From NCBI GenBank assembly GCA_022925895.1, contig JAKSYS010000065.1, positions 1 through 64,000 of the forward strand: a DNA stretch of 64,000 nucleotides, read 5' to 3'. This document shows positions 33,101 through 41,101 of this stretch, in pieces (within the stretch, counting starts at the first letter, position 1; each line of letters starts with the position of its first letter). The notes under the pieces are model-generated. The model ran no database searches. It was not told the origin of the DNA and was given only the letters and a program-made list of their open reading frames with translations. The position numbers and the translations under genes were made by a program. The DNA is from Fragilaria crotonensis (taxonomy: Eukaryota; Bacillariophyta; Fragilariophyceae; Fragilariales; Fragilariaceae).

Positions 33101-33283
33101 TAGAGACGTTAAATGACTGGGACGACAATTGTCTGGCCGGGCGGGCTTTATTGCTTCAGTGAGTACGAATAGTTTCGTGCGGCAATAGAGACGTTAAATG
33201 ACTGGGACGACAATTGTCTGGCCGGGCTTTCCCTATCTGGGCTACGGCAGTATTTCGTCCGGACCGAAAAGAAAATCTTATTA
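30137..33283 (+). repeat. Satellite array, segment 3
   Basis: Same unit structure as segment 2 with unit markers at about 31051 and 32503 and a shortened one near 31850. Around 31880-32110 the units are more diverged (TTCTGTTTGGATG, TTCTGTAAAGATG), suggesting an older patch. Confidence 0.9.
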
Positions 33284-33395
33284 TGTAAAGTAAAAGTAAA
33301 GTAAAAGTAAAGTAATAAAGTAAAAGTAAAAGTAAAAGTAAAGTAAAGTAAAGTAAAGTAAAGTAATAAAGTAAAAAGTAAAAGTAATAAAGTAA
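33284..33395 (+). repeat. AGTAAA/AGTAA microsatellite
   Basis: About 110 bases of GTAAA, GTAAAA and GTAATA units directly after the satellite end; it begins in a short GTAAAGTAAAAGTAA already seen in some satellite units near 26227. Confidence 0.85.
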
Positions 33396-33665
33396 TCTGT
33401 ACCACGACCACCACGTTCCCTAAGTGCTTTTAAATCTGCCCGAATATGTGAGCAGGTCAGCGCTTCAACGACAAACAGCGAACGCAATTCTATTTCCAGT
33501 GACAAAGGCAGTGTTTAGAACAGAGGCATTTACATTCACAAAATCAAAACTATGTATGTCCGGAATCTGGAGCAATCCAGAATGGCTGTGTAGCACAATG
33601 CAGATTCGAAGCGGTCGTAATGGTAAGAAGGGATCCTGTGCCCACCTCCTAATCAAAGGAATCAT
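33396..33665. other. Short spacer, 3' region of the glycosyltransferase gene
   Basis: No gene seen. It probably holds the 3' untranslated region of the minus-strand gene that ends at 33666. Confidence 0.35.
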
Positions 33666-35054
33666 TTACTCGTCCACAGCTGCCGACGAATTTCGTCCTG
33701 GCTGCGTATGAGAGTGTCGTTTGGCTTCTTGTTCCCGCTTTTCCTTTGCGGCTTCTTCCTCTAGAATTTTGCGTTTTACATCTTCCATACGTTGAATCCA
33801 ATCAACCTTTTCGCTGACTTTCACCTCGTTCGGCCAGAACAAACTTGGAATATCCTCGACTCTCGCAGCGGGCAAGATTTGGTACAAATTGGGTTCCACC
33901 AACTCGCTAACTTTGCGAATGTACAGCGCTCCTGTTCTTCGTATCGAGCGCAAGTCGTAAATTCCCAAAAAGTAGGGTCCCCAAGGTTTCGGAGCGTCCA
34001 CCATTGCAGACTTGGGAACATCGTAATGTTGACGAAGCGGAACCACGCCAAATGCGCTGGGAACGTGTTCGTCCATGCGCTCATAACGCAATGCCGTCAT
34101 TTCCGGTCGAGTAGCGAGAGAGCCGTTGGCTAGGACCGGTGGTAATGTCGTTTCGTTGAACGGGGCCACGTGCATGAGGAGCGTGGCGATAAAGGTTTCA
34201 TCGGTCATAAGGCGTCCCGCTGCAATCAAATAATCACGAAAGCGGCTCACCAAACTGTCCGGTCGAGCCAAGGACTGTATGACGTAGGAACAGAAATCAG
34301 GGAGTAGAGCAACCCATTGAGACCCAAAGTGAATTTGCATGGTAATTGAGTCGTTATGACCTTCGTCATTGACAAAGTCGATTTCAACATCACCTCCTGG
34401 ATTTCTGGTGTAGTGCCTTCGTTTGTGCCACCAGTCTGGAAAGTGATAAACGTTGGTGGGTAAGAAACCAGTTTCACATGAGCTCGAAGTGGCAAAATTG
34501 ATCCCCTTGAGTTCATTTGCAAAGAGCCGACCAATGACCGCGGGAGTGTAGACAGGCATGGAATCTCCGGAAAGGTTGATGAAGACATCCCACTGATCTC
34601 CCCGCAGCAAGGCTTGCTCCATACCCCAAAATAATGGATCATTCATACTCCAGGCCGACCATTGGGCCGAGTGAACTGAATCCACAATCACTTCCGATCC
34701 GCAGGGACAGGCAATGATTTCTTCACGCAGCGATGAGTGGCGGTAGACATTGAAGTCAAGTTTCAAATCGACGTGAACAAAAATGAGATTGTAAGGCGAC
34801 CGAATGGCTCGAAATAGAGGTGTAGCATCCTCAAGTGTGCGATTGTTGTGGACGATAATGAGGTAAGCAATGCGTGCGACGTCACAGTCTGGGCAGGCAC
34901 CATCAGCATCGCACCAACAGTCTGACGACAGCAATTGGTCAAGCAGTGGCTGAGGATTAATAGCAGCGATTTCCTCTATGTCATCGCACAAGATTGAAAG
35001 AGGTAGCGACAACAACAGCCACAGGAGGAAGATTGCCAATGCCATGCATGCCAT
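33666..35054 (-). CDS. GT14/Branch-type glycosyltransferase (xylosyltransferase-like)
   Basis: A 462-residue protein from ATG 35054, intact and intronless. Residues 1-23 are hydrophobic (a signal peptide or type II anchor), placing it in the Golgi or secretory route. The fold follows the Branch family (core-2/I-branching and xylosyltransferases, CAZy GT14). Landmarks in order: IAYLIIVHNN (~62), FVHVDLK (~92), a segment with SVHSAQWSAWSMNDPL, LSGDSMPV (~160), HFGSQWVALL (~245) and LMTDETFIATLL (~285). Several NxT/S sites fit a lumenal protein. The C-terminus is a charged helix (KRKILEEEAAKEKREQEAKR) of possible coiled-coil nature. The acceptor cannot be told from sequence. It is the only clear host gene in the window, with satellite close downstream and a truncated Copia LTR about 240 bases upstream of its start. 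Confidence 0.88.
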   Translation of the reverse strand: MACMALAIFLLWLLLSLPLSILCDDIEEIAAINPQPLLDQLLSSDCWCDADGACPDCDVARIAYLIIVHNNRTLEDATPLFRAIRSPYNLIFVHVDLKLDFNVYRHSSLREEIIACPCGSEVIVDSVHSAQWSAWSMNDPLFWGMEQALLRGDQWDVFINLSGDSMPVYTPAVIGRLFANELKGINFATSSSCETGFLPTNVYHFPDWWHKRRHYTRNPGGDVEIDFVNDEGHNDSITMQIHFGSQWVALLPDFCSYVIQSLARPDSLVSRFRDYLIAAGRLMTDETFIATLLMHVAPFNETTLPPVLANGSLATRPEMTALRYERMDEHVPSAFGVVPLRQHYDVPKSAMVDAPKPWGPYFLGIYDLRSIRRTGALYIRKVSELVEPNLYQILPAARVEDIPSLFWPNEVKVSEKVDWIQRMEDVKRKILEEEAAKEKREQEAKRHSHTQPGRNSSAAVDE

Positions 35055-35295
35055 TTTTCCGTCGGACCTAACTCAAGTATTATTGTTTCTGTAATTTATT
35101 ACTAGAACGCGTATGTAGTACATGCATGTACCCTTGTTCAGAGGGCACCAATTGGGATAAAAATGTACGAAACCCTGCTGCGATTAATTTAGCCATTGCG
35201 TACTTCATTGGGTGCCAAGTCCGACGTCACATGATATAAAGATATAAAGTTTGAATACAGAGTACGCGACCGAACTTGACATTTATTGTATAGTA
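35055..35295 (-). promoter_or_regulatory. Upstream region of the glycosyltransferase gene
   Basis: About 240 bases separate the start codon from the truncated Copia LTR. They hold AT-rich stretches but no clear TATA box. Whatever promoter the gene has must lie here or within the retrotransposon. Confidence 0.3.
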
Positions 35296-35633
35296 AGCAC
35301 CATCTACTTGCATCGTACCTACAGATACTAGCACAGTCGCTACGCCTACTAGCACTGTGTCTTCGTCTACATGTACTGCAGTTACGCCTAGTCATACCGT
35401 AGCTCAGTATACCCGTCCCGTAGACTACCACGCGTATACCGTCGCGTTTGCTACTAGCACTCCCGCTTCCTCTGTCGCTAGCGTAGCATCCAGTAGTCCT
35501 GAAACCGTAGCACCGGCCAACGTTCGTACTGTAGCGACCGTGACGTCACCACCTGCCTGCGACCCCGGTCTGGCGTGCGCCCGATTTAACCATGGTCTGG
35601 CCTCCACTCCGCGCTCGCACGCAGAATCTATCA
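35296..35633 (+). repeat. Truncated 5' LTR
   Basis: Matches 46221-46597 and ends at the same point (GCAGAATCTATCA), directly before a TGG that begins the candidate primer site. The first ~550 bases of the LTR are missing. Confidence 0.75.
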
Positions 35634-35650
35634 TGGTTCACTCGCCTAGA
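35634..35650 (+). other. Candidate primer binding site
   Basis: TGGTTCACTCGCCTAGA follows the LTR end directly, as expected of a site pairing with the CCA end of a tRNA. The tRNA was not identified. Confidence 0.4.
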
Positions 35651-35877
35651 ATCAACCGACTTAGGCAGGCATCCTCTGCCCTTTTTAACTCTGATACCTT
35701 CAGGTTAGTTAGGCTCAGGAATTCAGTTATGCTTCCATCTAAACTGTCAGATCTGAGCAACTGAAAATAACAGAATTTTTCAACAGAGCTCCCCCAGATT
35801 CAAAGTGCATACAAATATTTAAGAACTTAGTTAGCAGCCCCAGCCCCTCCAGCAGCATCATTTCAGCCCCAACCACC

Positions 35878-36261
35878 ATGCCCACCATTCACTTCAACCT
35901 TACGAAAGCTGACAAGAAGTCGAAGAAGAAGGACTCGTCCCCCTTTTTTGCCTCCAAAACGGAGCCTCCAGTCGTCATGAGCACAGATGCCAACATTCCT
36001 GCCGCTACGCCCACCCATCCCACCCTTTATCTAACTCGCTCAAAGAGAGCCACAATGAACTTTACTAACACAAAGACTAAGAAGAAGAAGCTTCCCACTA
36101 CTCATGCTGCAATTACCTACGAAACTAACAACGATGAAGCGGCCGTCATCGCCGAGGCCATCGAACGCGACAACTCCGAGTGCAACTTTCTCCCAGGGCA
36201 TCCTTACAACTCCTATTGGGCGCAACAAAACATTCAGGGCTACCTTTTCCGCCGACGATGA
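35878..36261 (+). pseudogene. Copia Gag, N-terminal segment in a separate frame
   Basis: From ATG 35878 a 127-codon frame encodes a basic, Lys-rich N-terminus (DKKSKKKDSS, KTKKKKLP). It reaches NDEAAVIAEAIE, which recurs as NDEAASNAEAID in the main Gag frame 133 bases later. A 133-bp duplication therefore explains the frame change (133 is not a multiple of three). The main frame probably once began here. Confidence 0.6.
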
Positions 36262-39200
36262 CAACGATGAAGCGGCTAGCAACGCCGAGGCCATCGACAG
36301 CGCGACTCCAGAGCGCTTCCCAACTCACACAGCAATGAAAATCAAGCAGGAGTACATTCCAGACGTTGTAAACACTCACCATTCCACCCCTGCGCGCAGC
36401 CACCAACCCCAGACAGGCTTATTCGATGAAAGCGACGTCGACGACGACGATTACAGCGTTCGCAGTGACGACGACCGCAAAATTCCAGCTCCCACCCGCC
36501 CAAAATCCACCAGAAAGCGACAATTCGATGACTCCGACGTCCCAGCTTGCTCCCCTGATGTTCCCCCTGCGAAAAGGATGCGTTTTCAGACGCAAAAACA
36601 GCCAGAGATTCGTTACAAAACCCGCCAATATGTTCTTGAAAGTGGAACGCATCAAATCAATTACGTGGGACCTGCGATGACGCGCACGACAAAAAAGGTT
36701 AGAAACTCCTCAGGCGCTCCAAGACCTGCAAAACAAGCTGCCACTTACCAAAATTGGAGCGACCAATCCGGAGATATCGCTGCTCAAAGCGACCCCATGG
36801 CGGACCCCCAATTCCCAATTTCCGACCACGACCATGATCGTGGTGATTCGCACCATCAGCTCCCAAGAGTCCTGGACTTAGGACATATTGGACCTCCACG
36901 CCGAACTGCCATTGTACAGATTTCTTTCAGTACTGCGGCTGCAACTTTTGGCAGCCCATCCGTCCATATTTTCCCCCATAACGCAAACGTCATCTTGCGT
37001 CCGACCGGTTTTGAGATCCTACCCACCCCTCTCCGTCCGCGCGCGCCAACCCCGACTTCCGAAATGACTGACGCGTCTGACGATGTTCCAGCTCGTTCCA
37101 CAACCAACATTTATCGCGATGACGATATGGATGACGATGACGATGACGACAACGATAGTGACGTAGTTAATGCTTCAAGTGTCGTCTCCATTTACTGCCC
37201 GTGTCCCAATCAATTATGCCTTTCCGTTCGCAACCAGACACTGCCCACCAAAGCACAAAAAGCTCCCGCTGACGTTGAAGTTGAAGAACAAAGCAACGGC
37301 GACAAAAAGGAATCTCAAAAACAACTTGGTGCACCCCCAATGAATCAAAACTCTACCTGCTCAGTCCCAGATTCCTCAGACAATGATGACAGCACAGGCA
37401 CCAGCTCATTTATCCCAGATTCCTTCACAGTCAAAACAATGGATTCCCTAACTCTCATGGACAGGATGACAACCAGAAAAGCTACCAAAAATATAATAAT
37501 GACGAAAAATATTCCAAGACCAGCAAGATTGTTACCACCAGCCAAGTCATCCCAGCAACCCAGGCAATTTGCAACTCCCATCAATGTTGCCAACCCTTTT
37601 TATGTTAAGCCTCCCATCAATGCTGCAATCCCATTCACCATTTCAATTGATGATGATGAAACTGAGACCCCTTCAACTCCTTCCAGCAGACACAAAACAC
37701 AACCATGTCAGATCAATGATTTGAAAACCTTCAACACCTCTGGACCCAGGAATCTTGATGCACCACCATCTCCGGCAGTCAGTCTCAATTCAGAACTTTT
37801 CAGTCCCTTGTTTTCCAATTTGAGCAGCAGCCATGACAGTACCTTTGATTGCCTTTCCACAACCACTGGAATCACAGCATTTCTTGAGCTATCTGATGAT
37901 GATGAAACTTTGGAGCTTCCATACCACCTTGACAAACTGCACATCCCTTCCCCTGAAGACAATATCTTGGACCCAATCCATCATATTCCCTTTTTGCAAC
38001 ACCATTCTGATTTGGATTCCAGAACCAATCCACATGCCTCACTTCTTTTCTATGCTGATGCAACTCTTCAGGATGACATCAATGGGCCAATCACCATGTG
38101 CAACCTTCCAACATGTGTTGATTCAAGTATCACAGCTGCAAGCTTCTGCCTTTGTTATATTCAGTCAAATCCAGCCACCAAACAATGCATTTGCGACTTG
38201 ACGACCGAACATCTTCGCCTCCTCATGTGCAATCTCTATCCCATTTTAATTGCTGGATCTGACAAAGACCCCAATCAAGAGGAATTCATTCAATTCATCC
38301 AACATACTTTCAACAGAACTACCAATTTGGTCATGGACAATCTTTCTTCTGAGCACAGATCTCAACTCACCAATGGCATCCCATCATTATTTGTATCCCT
38401 TTTGAGTGACTATGAACCTGGATCCTTTGGACATGAATGCTCCCTATCCATCCTTTATGCCTTCAAAATGATGTACCTCATTCACCTTTATATTCAGGGA
38501 CAAACATCTTCATGCCCTCATCAACCGCCTGAACTTGCTGATATCATTTGCAATATCCCAACTTTTGCGACCGCTCGACGTCTTTTCCCAAACCGAAGTA
38601 ACTTCAGAGATGTCCCACGCTTCATCATCAAATTCTTTCAAGATCAGCAACTAACTCCCAGTCCCTATGATACCACTTTGGACAGCACCAGGACTTGCCA
38701 TATTCAAACTCCTGCACATTTGGACTCTGCATATCTCATTGCATTCACTCATTCACCGCTTGTTAACGGTTTTGGAGAACATACAACTGGAATATCTCCC
38801 CCTGCTTCCCATGTTGCCCGTGTCTTAATTTCAGCCACACTCCGCCAACATGCAATTTTGACTGCCAAACTCACAATTGGAGATGACCTACATTTGCAAC
38901 TCTCAAACATCTGCATTGGTTCCCTCCCTCCTGCTGATCTTCTCATGAATCACAATTGCTCAGCCTTCCCAATGGCCACATTACCAACACCTGAACAGCT
39001 ATCAACCATGGACTCAAAAGCCACTGCCATTGCCGTCAACTTTGTCATCTGCCATCCACTCACTTCCAATGATCTTCAGAACTTCACCATCCCAACTGGA
39101 AACTGTGATTATGCAACCCTCAAGTCTCACTTTGACCCCATCAAGACAGATGTCATTAACCACTCCATTGATTTCCTGCCAGATCATGAATACACCATGT

Positions 39201-41101
39201 TCAGAGTTGTCTCAAACATCAATATCACTGACCCTCAATGTGTCCTACCTCAAACACCCTTGCCAACCAAAGTCCTTATCTACCAAGGCAACACCCAAGA
39301 GCATCAGTCAACTCCTTTTTACACTTCAGGCTCCCCAACTGAGTTTCCCATTCCATTGCCAAGTGCTCATACTTTCCCTATCATCTACAACAAGGAGAAC
39401 AAACCAATCATCTTTCATCAACACAACAGGACCATCAAACCCTACACAACCACAACAGTCCAACAGCTTTTCAGTGACCAAGCCTCCATTCCAATGAACA
39501 CCTGTTATGCTACCAATCCCTGGACTTGTCCCAATAATCCTAGCCAACTTTGGCGCCAACCTAACCCTGTTTATCATGTCATTGATGATCCCAAAACCAT
39601 TCCATTGTCTCTTGCAACTCGCCTCATCCAAGTGATCACTACAAAACGTGGATCCACCAATGTCTATGGATCCTGGGCTCTCCCACACCTTGAGAATGCC
39701 CTCAGCAACCCATTGTCTCAGATCACTCACAACCCTTTTTCATATTATTGGCAACAACACAATCATCCTGAATATCCCTTCATCAAAGAGTCTGAACCCA
39801 ATATCTTGAGCAACCTTCCTGGTGAGTCTGGTGTGAACACTAGTCTCTTGAACAACCAGGTTACTACTTGCAACTTACCTGATCCCTCTTGCCTGTACAG
39901 ACACATTGGTGTAATTGCTACAAGAATGGACAGCAGTAATTGTAATGTAGTAAGATTTCAATTGGACAAACAAGAATCATCTTTTTGTGAACACACAGCC
40001 CGTATGGTTGTCCGCACCCGTAGATCGTCTCTTCAAGAAGAAAATCCCCCTGAAATTGAACCAGAAACTGCAGATCCAGATACTTCTGATAATTCGTCCG
40101 AAACTGACATTTCCCGACACGAAACGCCAAATATTGATACAAATCAGCCATCTTCCGACGTCCAAGCTCAAGAAATTGACACTCCTGCTGAAAATCCTTT
40201 GAAATGTCTTTCACGCACTGTCACACAAATCCTGTCACCAAAATCTGTGCAATCAGACACCCAAGTTGAAACATCCTCACCTAAGACACCCAAGCCATCC
40301 AAACCTGCAGCAAAGGACAAGCAATCAGAACCTGCAAAGCATCCAACTTTTGCCTATCCTCCAATTCATGAAACATTCTTTACTGATGATGAAGACAATG
40401 AAGACCAACAGGATGACCCTCCTCAGATCCCTTTGCAATCCCCAGATGCACTAACTTCTTCAACCAGAACTGACTTCACTTATCCACCCATTGAAGATTT
40501 AACTAAAACCCTTTTGAAATATGCCAAAAATGCCAATCTCCGGAAACTTTCATACCCAACCGATCTTGTTGCTCGACGCCAACAATTCAATGCCTTCATG
40601 GACAACCTCCGCATTGTTTGCAACATCTCTCCCTGGACACGCCAAGTCTTTGATCTTTGGCCCAAACAGATTTCCTACTCCCATCCCTTCATTGGCACTG
40701 CAATTTACAACCTAATCATTACACATGTTTGTGACCCTTGCCAGAAACACATCATTGATGGCCCACCAGATACAAGAACTGCAATCTTTGCTCTCCGCCA
40801 ACATTGTGCTCCGCTTACTCCAGATCATGTTGAACGCACAAGAGAAGCCTTTTATTCAATCAAACAAGGTCACAATGAAGTTGCAACCTCCTATTTAAAC
40901 CGCATCCGAGTTTTGACGCGCGATTGCTACCACGCCGGCATTCCCAATACAGACGCGGAACTTATCAAAAGAGCCATTCGCGGTGGAAGTAATCACCATT
41001 TTATGCTGCCTCATACCAACGCTTTGATGCTGACCTCCGCAGAGCCGAACTTAACGATGAAGAATTGCCCGCTTTCTCCGAACTTGAAAGCCATCTTTTG
41101 A
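36104..41101 (+). CDS. Giant Copia Gag-like protein
   Basis: An open frame of 1,665 codons, far longer than a usual Copia Gag (about 250-400). Residues 1-450 are low-complexity, acidic or basic (YRDDDMDDDDDDDNDSD), probably disordered. Residues ~450-1250 look folded in parts (CNLYPILIAGSDKDPNQEEF, LSILYAFKMMYLIHLYIQG, LISATLRQHAILTAKL) but match no family I know. A second disordered Ser/Pro/Glu/Lys linker covers ~1320-1460. Only the last ~170 residues (KLSYPTDLVARRQQFNAFMD ... GHNEVATSYLNRIRVLTRDC) resemble the capsid-type Gag domain. The last ~25 residues are out of frame, the true continuation being in the pol frame. The start at 36104 is nominal; coding probably began at 35878. Confidence 0.75.
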   Translation: MLQLPTKLTTMKRPSSPRPSNATTPSATFSQGILTTPIGRNKTFRATFSADDDNDEAASNAEAIDSATPERFPTHTAMKIKQEYIPDVVNTHHSTPARSHQPQTGLFDESDVDDDDYSVRSDDDRKIPAPTRPKSTRKRQFDDSDVPACSPDVPPAKRMRFQTQKQPEIRYKTRQYVLESGTHQINYVGPAMTRTTKKVRNSSGAPRPAKQAATYQNWSDQSGDIAAQSDPMADPQFPISDHDHDRGDSHHQLPRVLDLGHIGPPRRTAIVQISFSTAAATFGSPSVHIFPHNANVILRPTGFEILPTPLRPRAPTPTSEMTDASDDVPARSTTNIYRDDDMDDDDDDDNDSDVVNASSVVSIYCPCPNQLCLSVRNQTLPTKAQKAPADVEVEEQSNGDKKESQKQLGAPPMNQNSTCSVPDSSDNDDSTGTSSFIPDSFTVKTMDSLTLMDRMTTRKATKNIIMTKNIPRPARLLPPAKSSQQPRQFATPINVANPFYVKPPINAAIPFTISIDDDETETPSTPSSRHKTQPCQINDLKTFNTSGPRNLDAPPSPAVSLNSELFSPLFSNLSSSHDSTFDCLSTTTGITAFLELSDDDETLELPYHLDKLHIPSPEDNILDPIHHIPFLQHHSDLDSRTNPHASLLFYADATLQDDINGPITMCNLPTCVDSSITAASFCLCYIQSNPATKQCICDLTTEHLRLLMCNLYPILIAGSDKDPNQEEFIQFIQHTFNRTTNLVMDNLSSEHRSQLTNGIPSLFVSLLSDYEPGSFGHECSLSILYAFKMMYLIHLYIQGQTSSCPHQPPELADIICNIPTFATARRLFPNRSNFRDVPRFIIKFFQDQQLTPSPYDTTLDSTRTCHIQTPAHLDSAYLIAFTHSPLVNGFGEHTTGISPPASHVARVLISATLRQHAILTAKLTIGDDLHLQLSNICIGSLPPADLLMNHNCSAFPMATLPTPEQLSTMDSKATAIAVNFVICHPLTSNDLQNFTIPTGNCDYATLKSHFDPIKTDVINHSIDFLPDHEYTMFRVVSNINITDPQCVLPQTPLPTKVLIYQGNTQEHQSTPFYTSGSPTEFPIPLPSAHTFPIIYNKENKPIIFHQHNRTIKPYTTTTVQQLFSDQASIPMNTCYATNPWTCPNNPSQLWRQPNPVYHVIDDPKTIPLSLATRLIQVITTKRGSTNVYGSWALPHLENALSNPLSQITHNPFSYYWQQHNHPEYPFIKESEPNILSNLPGESGVNTSLLNNQVTTCNLPDPSCLYRHIGVIATRMDSSNCNVVRFQLDKQESSFCEHTARMVVRTRRSSLQEENPPEIEPETADPDTSDNSSETDISRHETPNIDTNQPSSDVQAQEIDTPAENPLKCLSRTVTQILSPKSVQSDTQVETSSPKTPKPSKPAAKDKQSEPAKHPTFAYPPIHETFFTDDEDNEDQQDDPPQIPLQSPDALTSSTRTDFTYPPIEDLTKTLLKYAKNANLRKLSYPTDLVARRQQFNAFMDNLRIVCNISPWTRQVFDLWPKQISYSHPFIGTAIYNLIITHVCDPCQKHIIDGPPDTRTAIFALRQHCAPLTPDHVERTREAFYSIKQGHNEVATSYLNRIRVLTRDCYHAGIPNTDAELIKRAIRGGSNHHFMLPHTNALMLTSAEPNLTMKNCPLSPNLKAIF
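36129..36321 (+). repeat. 133-bp offset duplication in gag
   Basis: AACGATGAAGCGGC, GCCGAGGCCATCGA and following bases occur at 36129 and again at 36262 with changes between the copies. Confidence 0.65.

Noticed and set aside
24158-33283. Regular repeats reminiscent of a CRISPR array
   Set aside because: Units are ~100 bp nested in ~800 bp, without constant short repeats separated by unique spacers, and the context is eukaryotic.
24158-33283. Satellite as a centromere
   Set aside because: Base composition is not AT-rich and nothing in the sequence itself marks centromere function; only a satellite call is supported.
34247-34642. Second minus-strand frame inside the glycosyltransferase gene
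   Set aside because: Out-of-frame shadow of a well-supported 462-residue protein.
35687-35698. Minus-strand GGTATCAGAGTT, resembling a classical tRNA-Met primer site
   Set aside because: It is on the wrong strand for the plus-strand Copia element and no minus-strand LTR adjoins it; likely coincidence.
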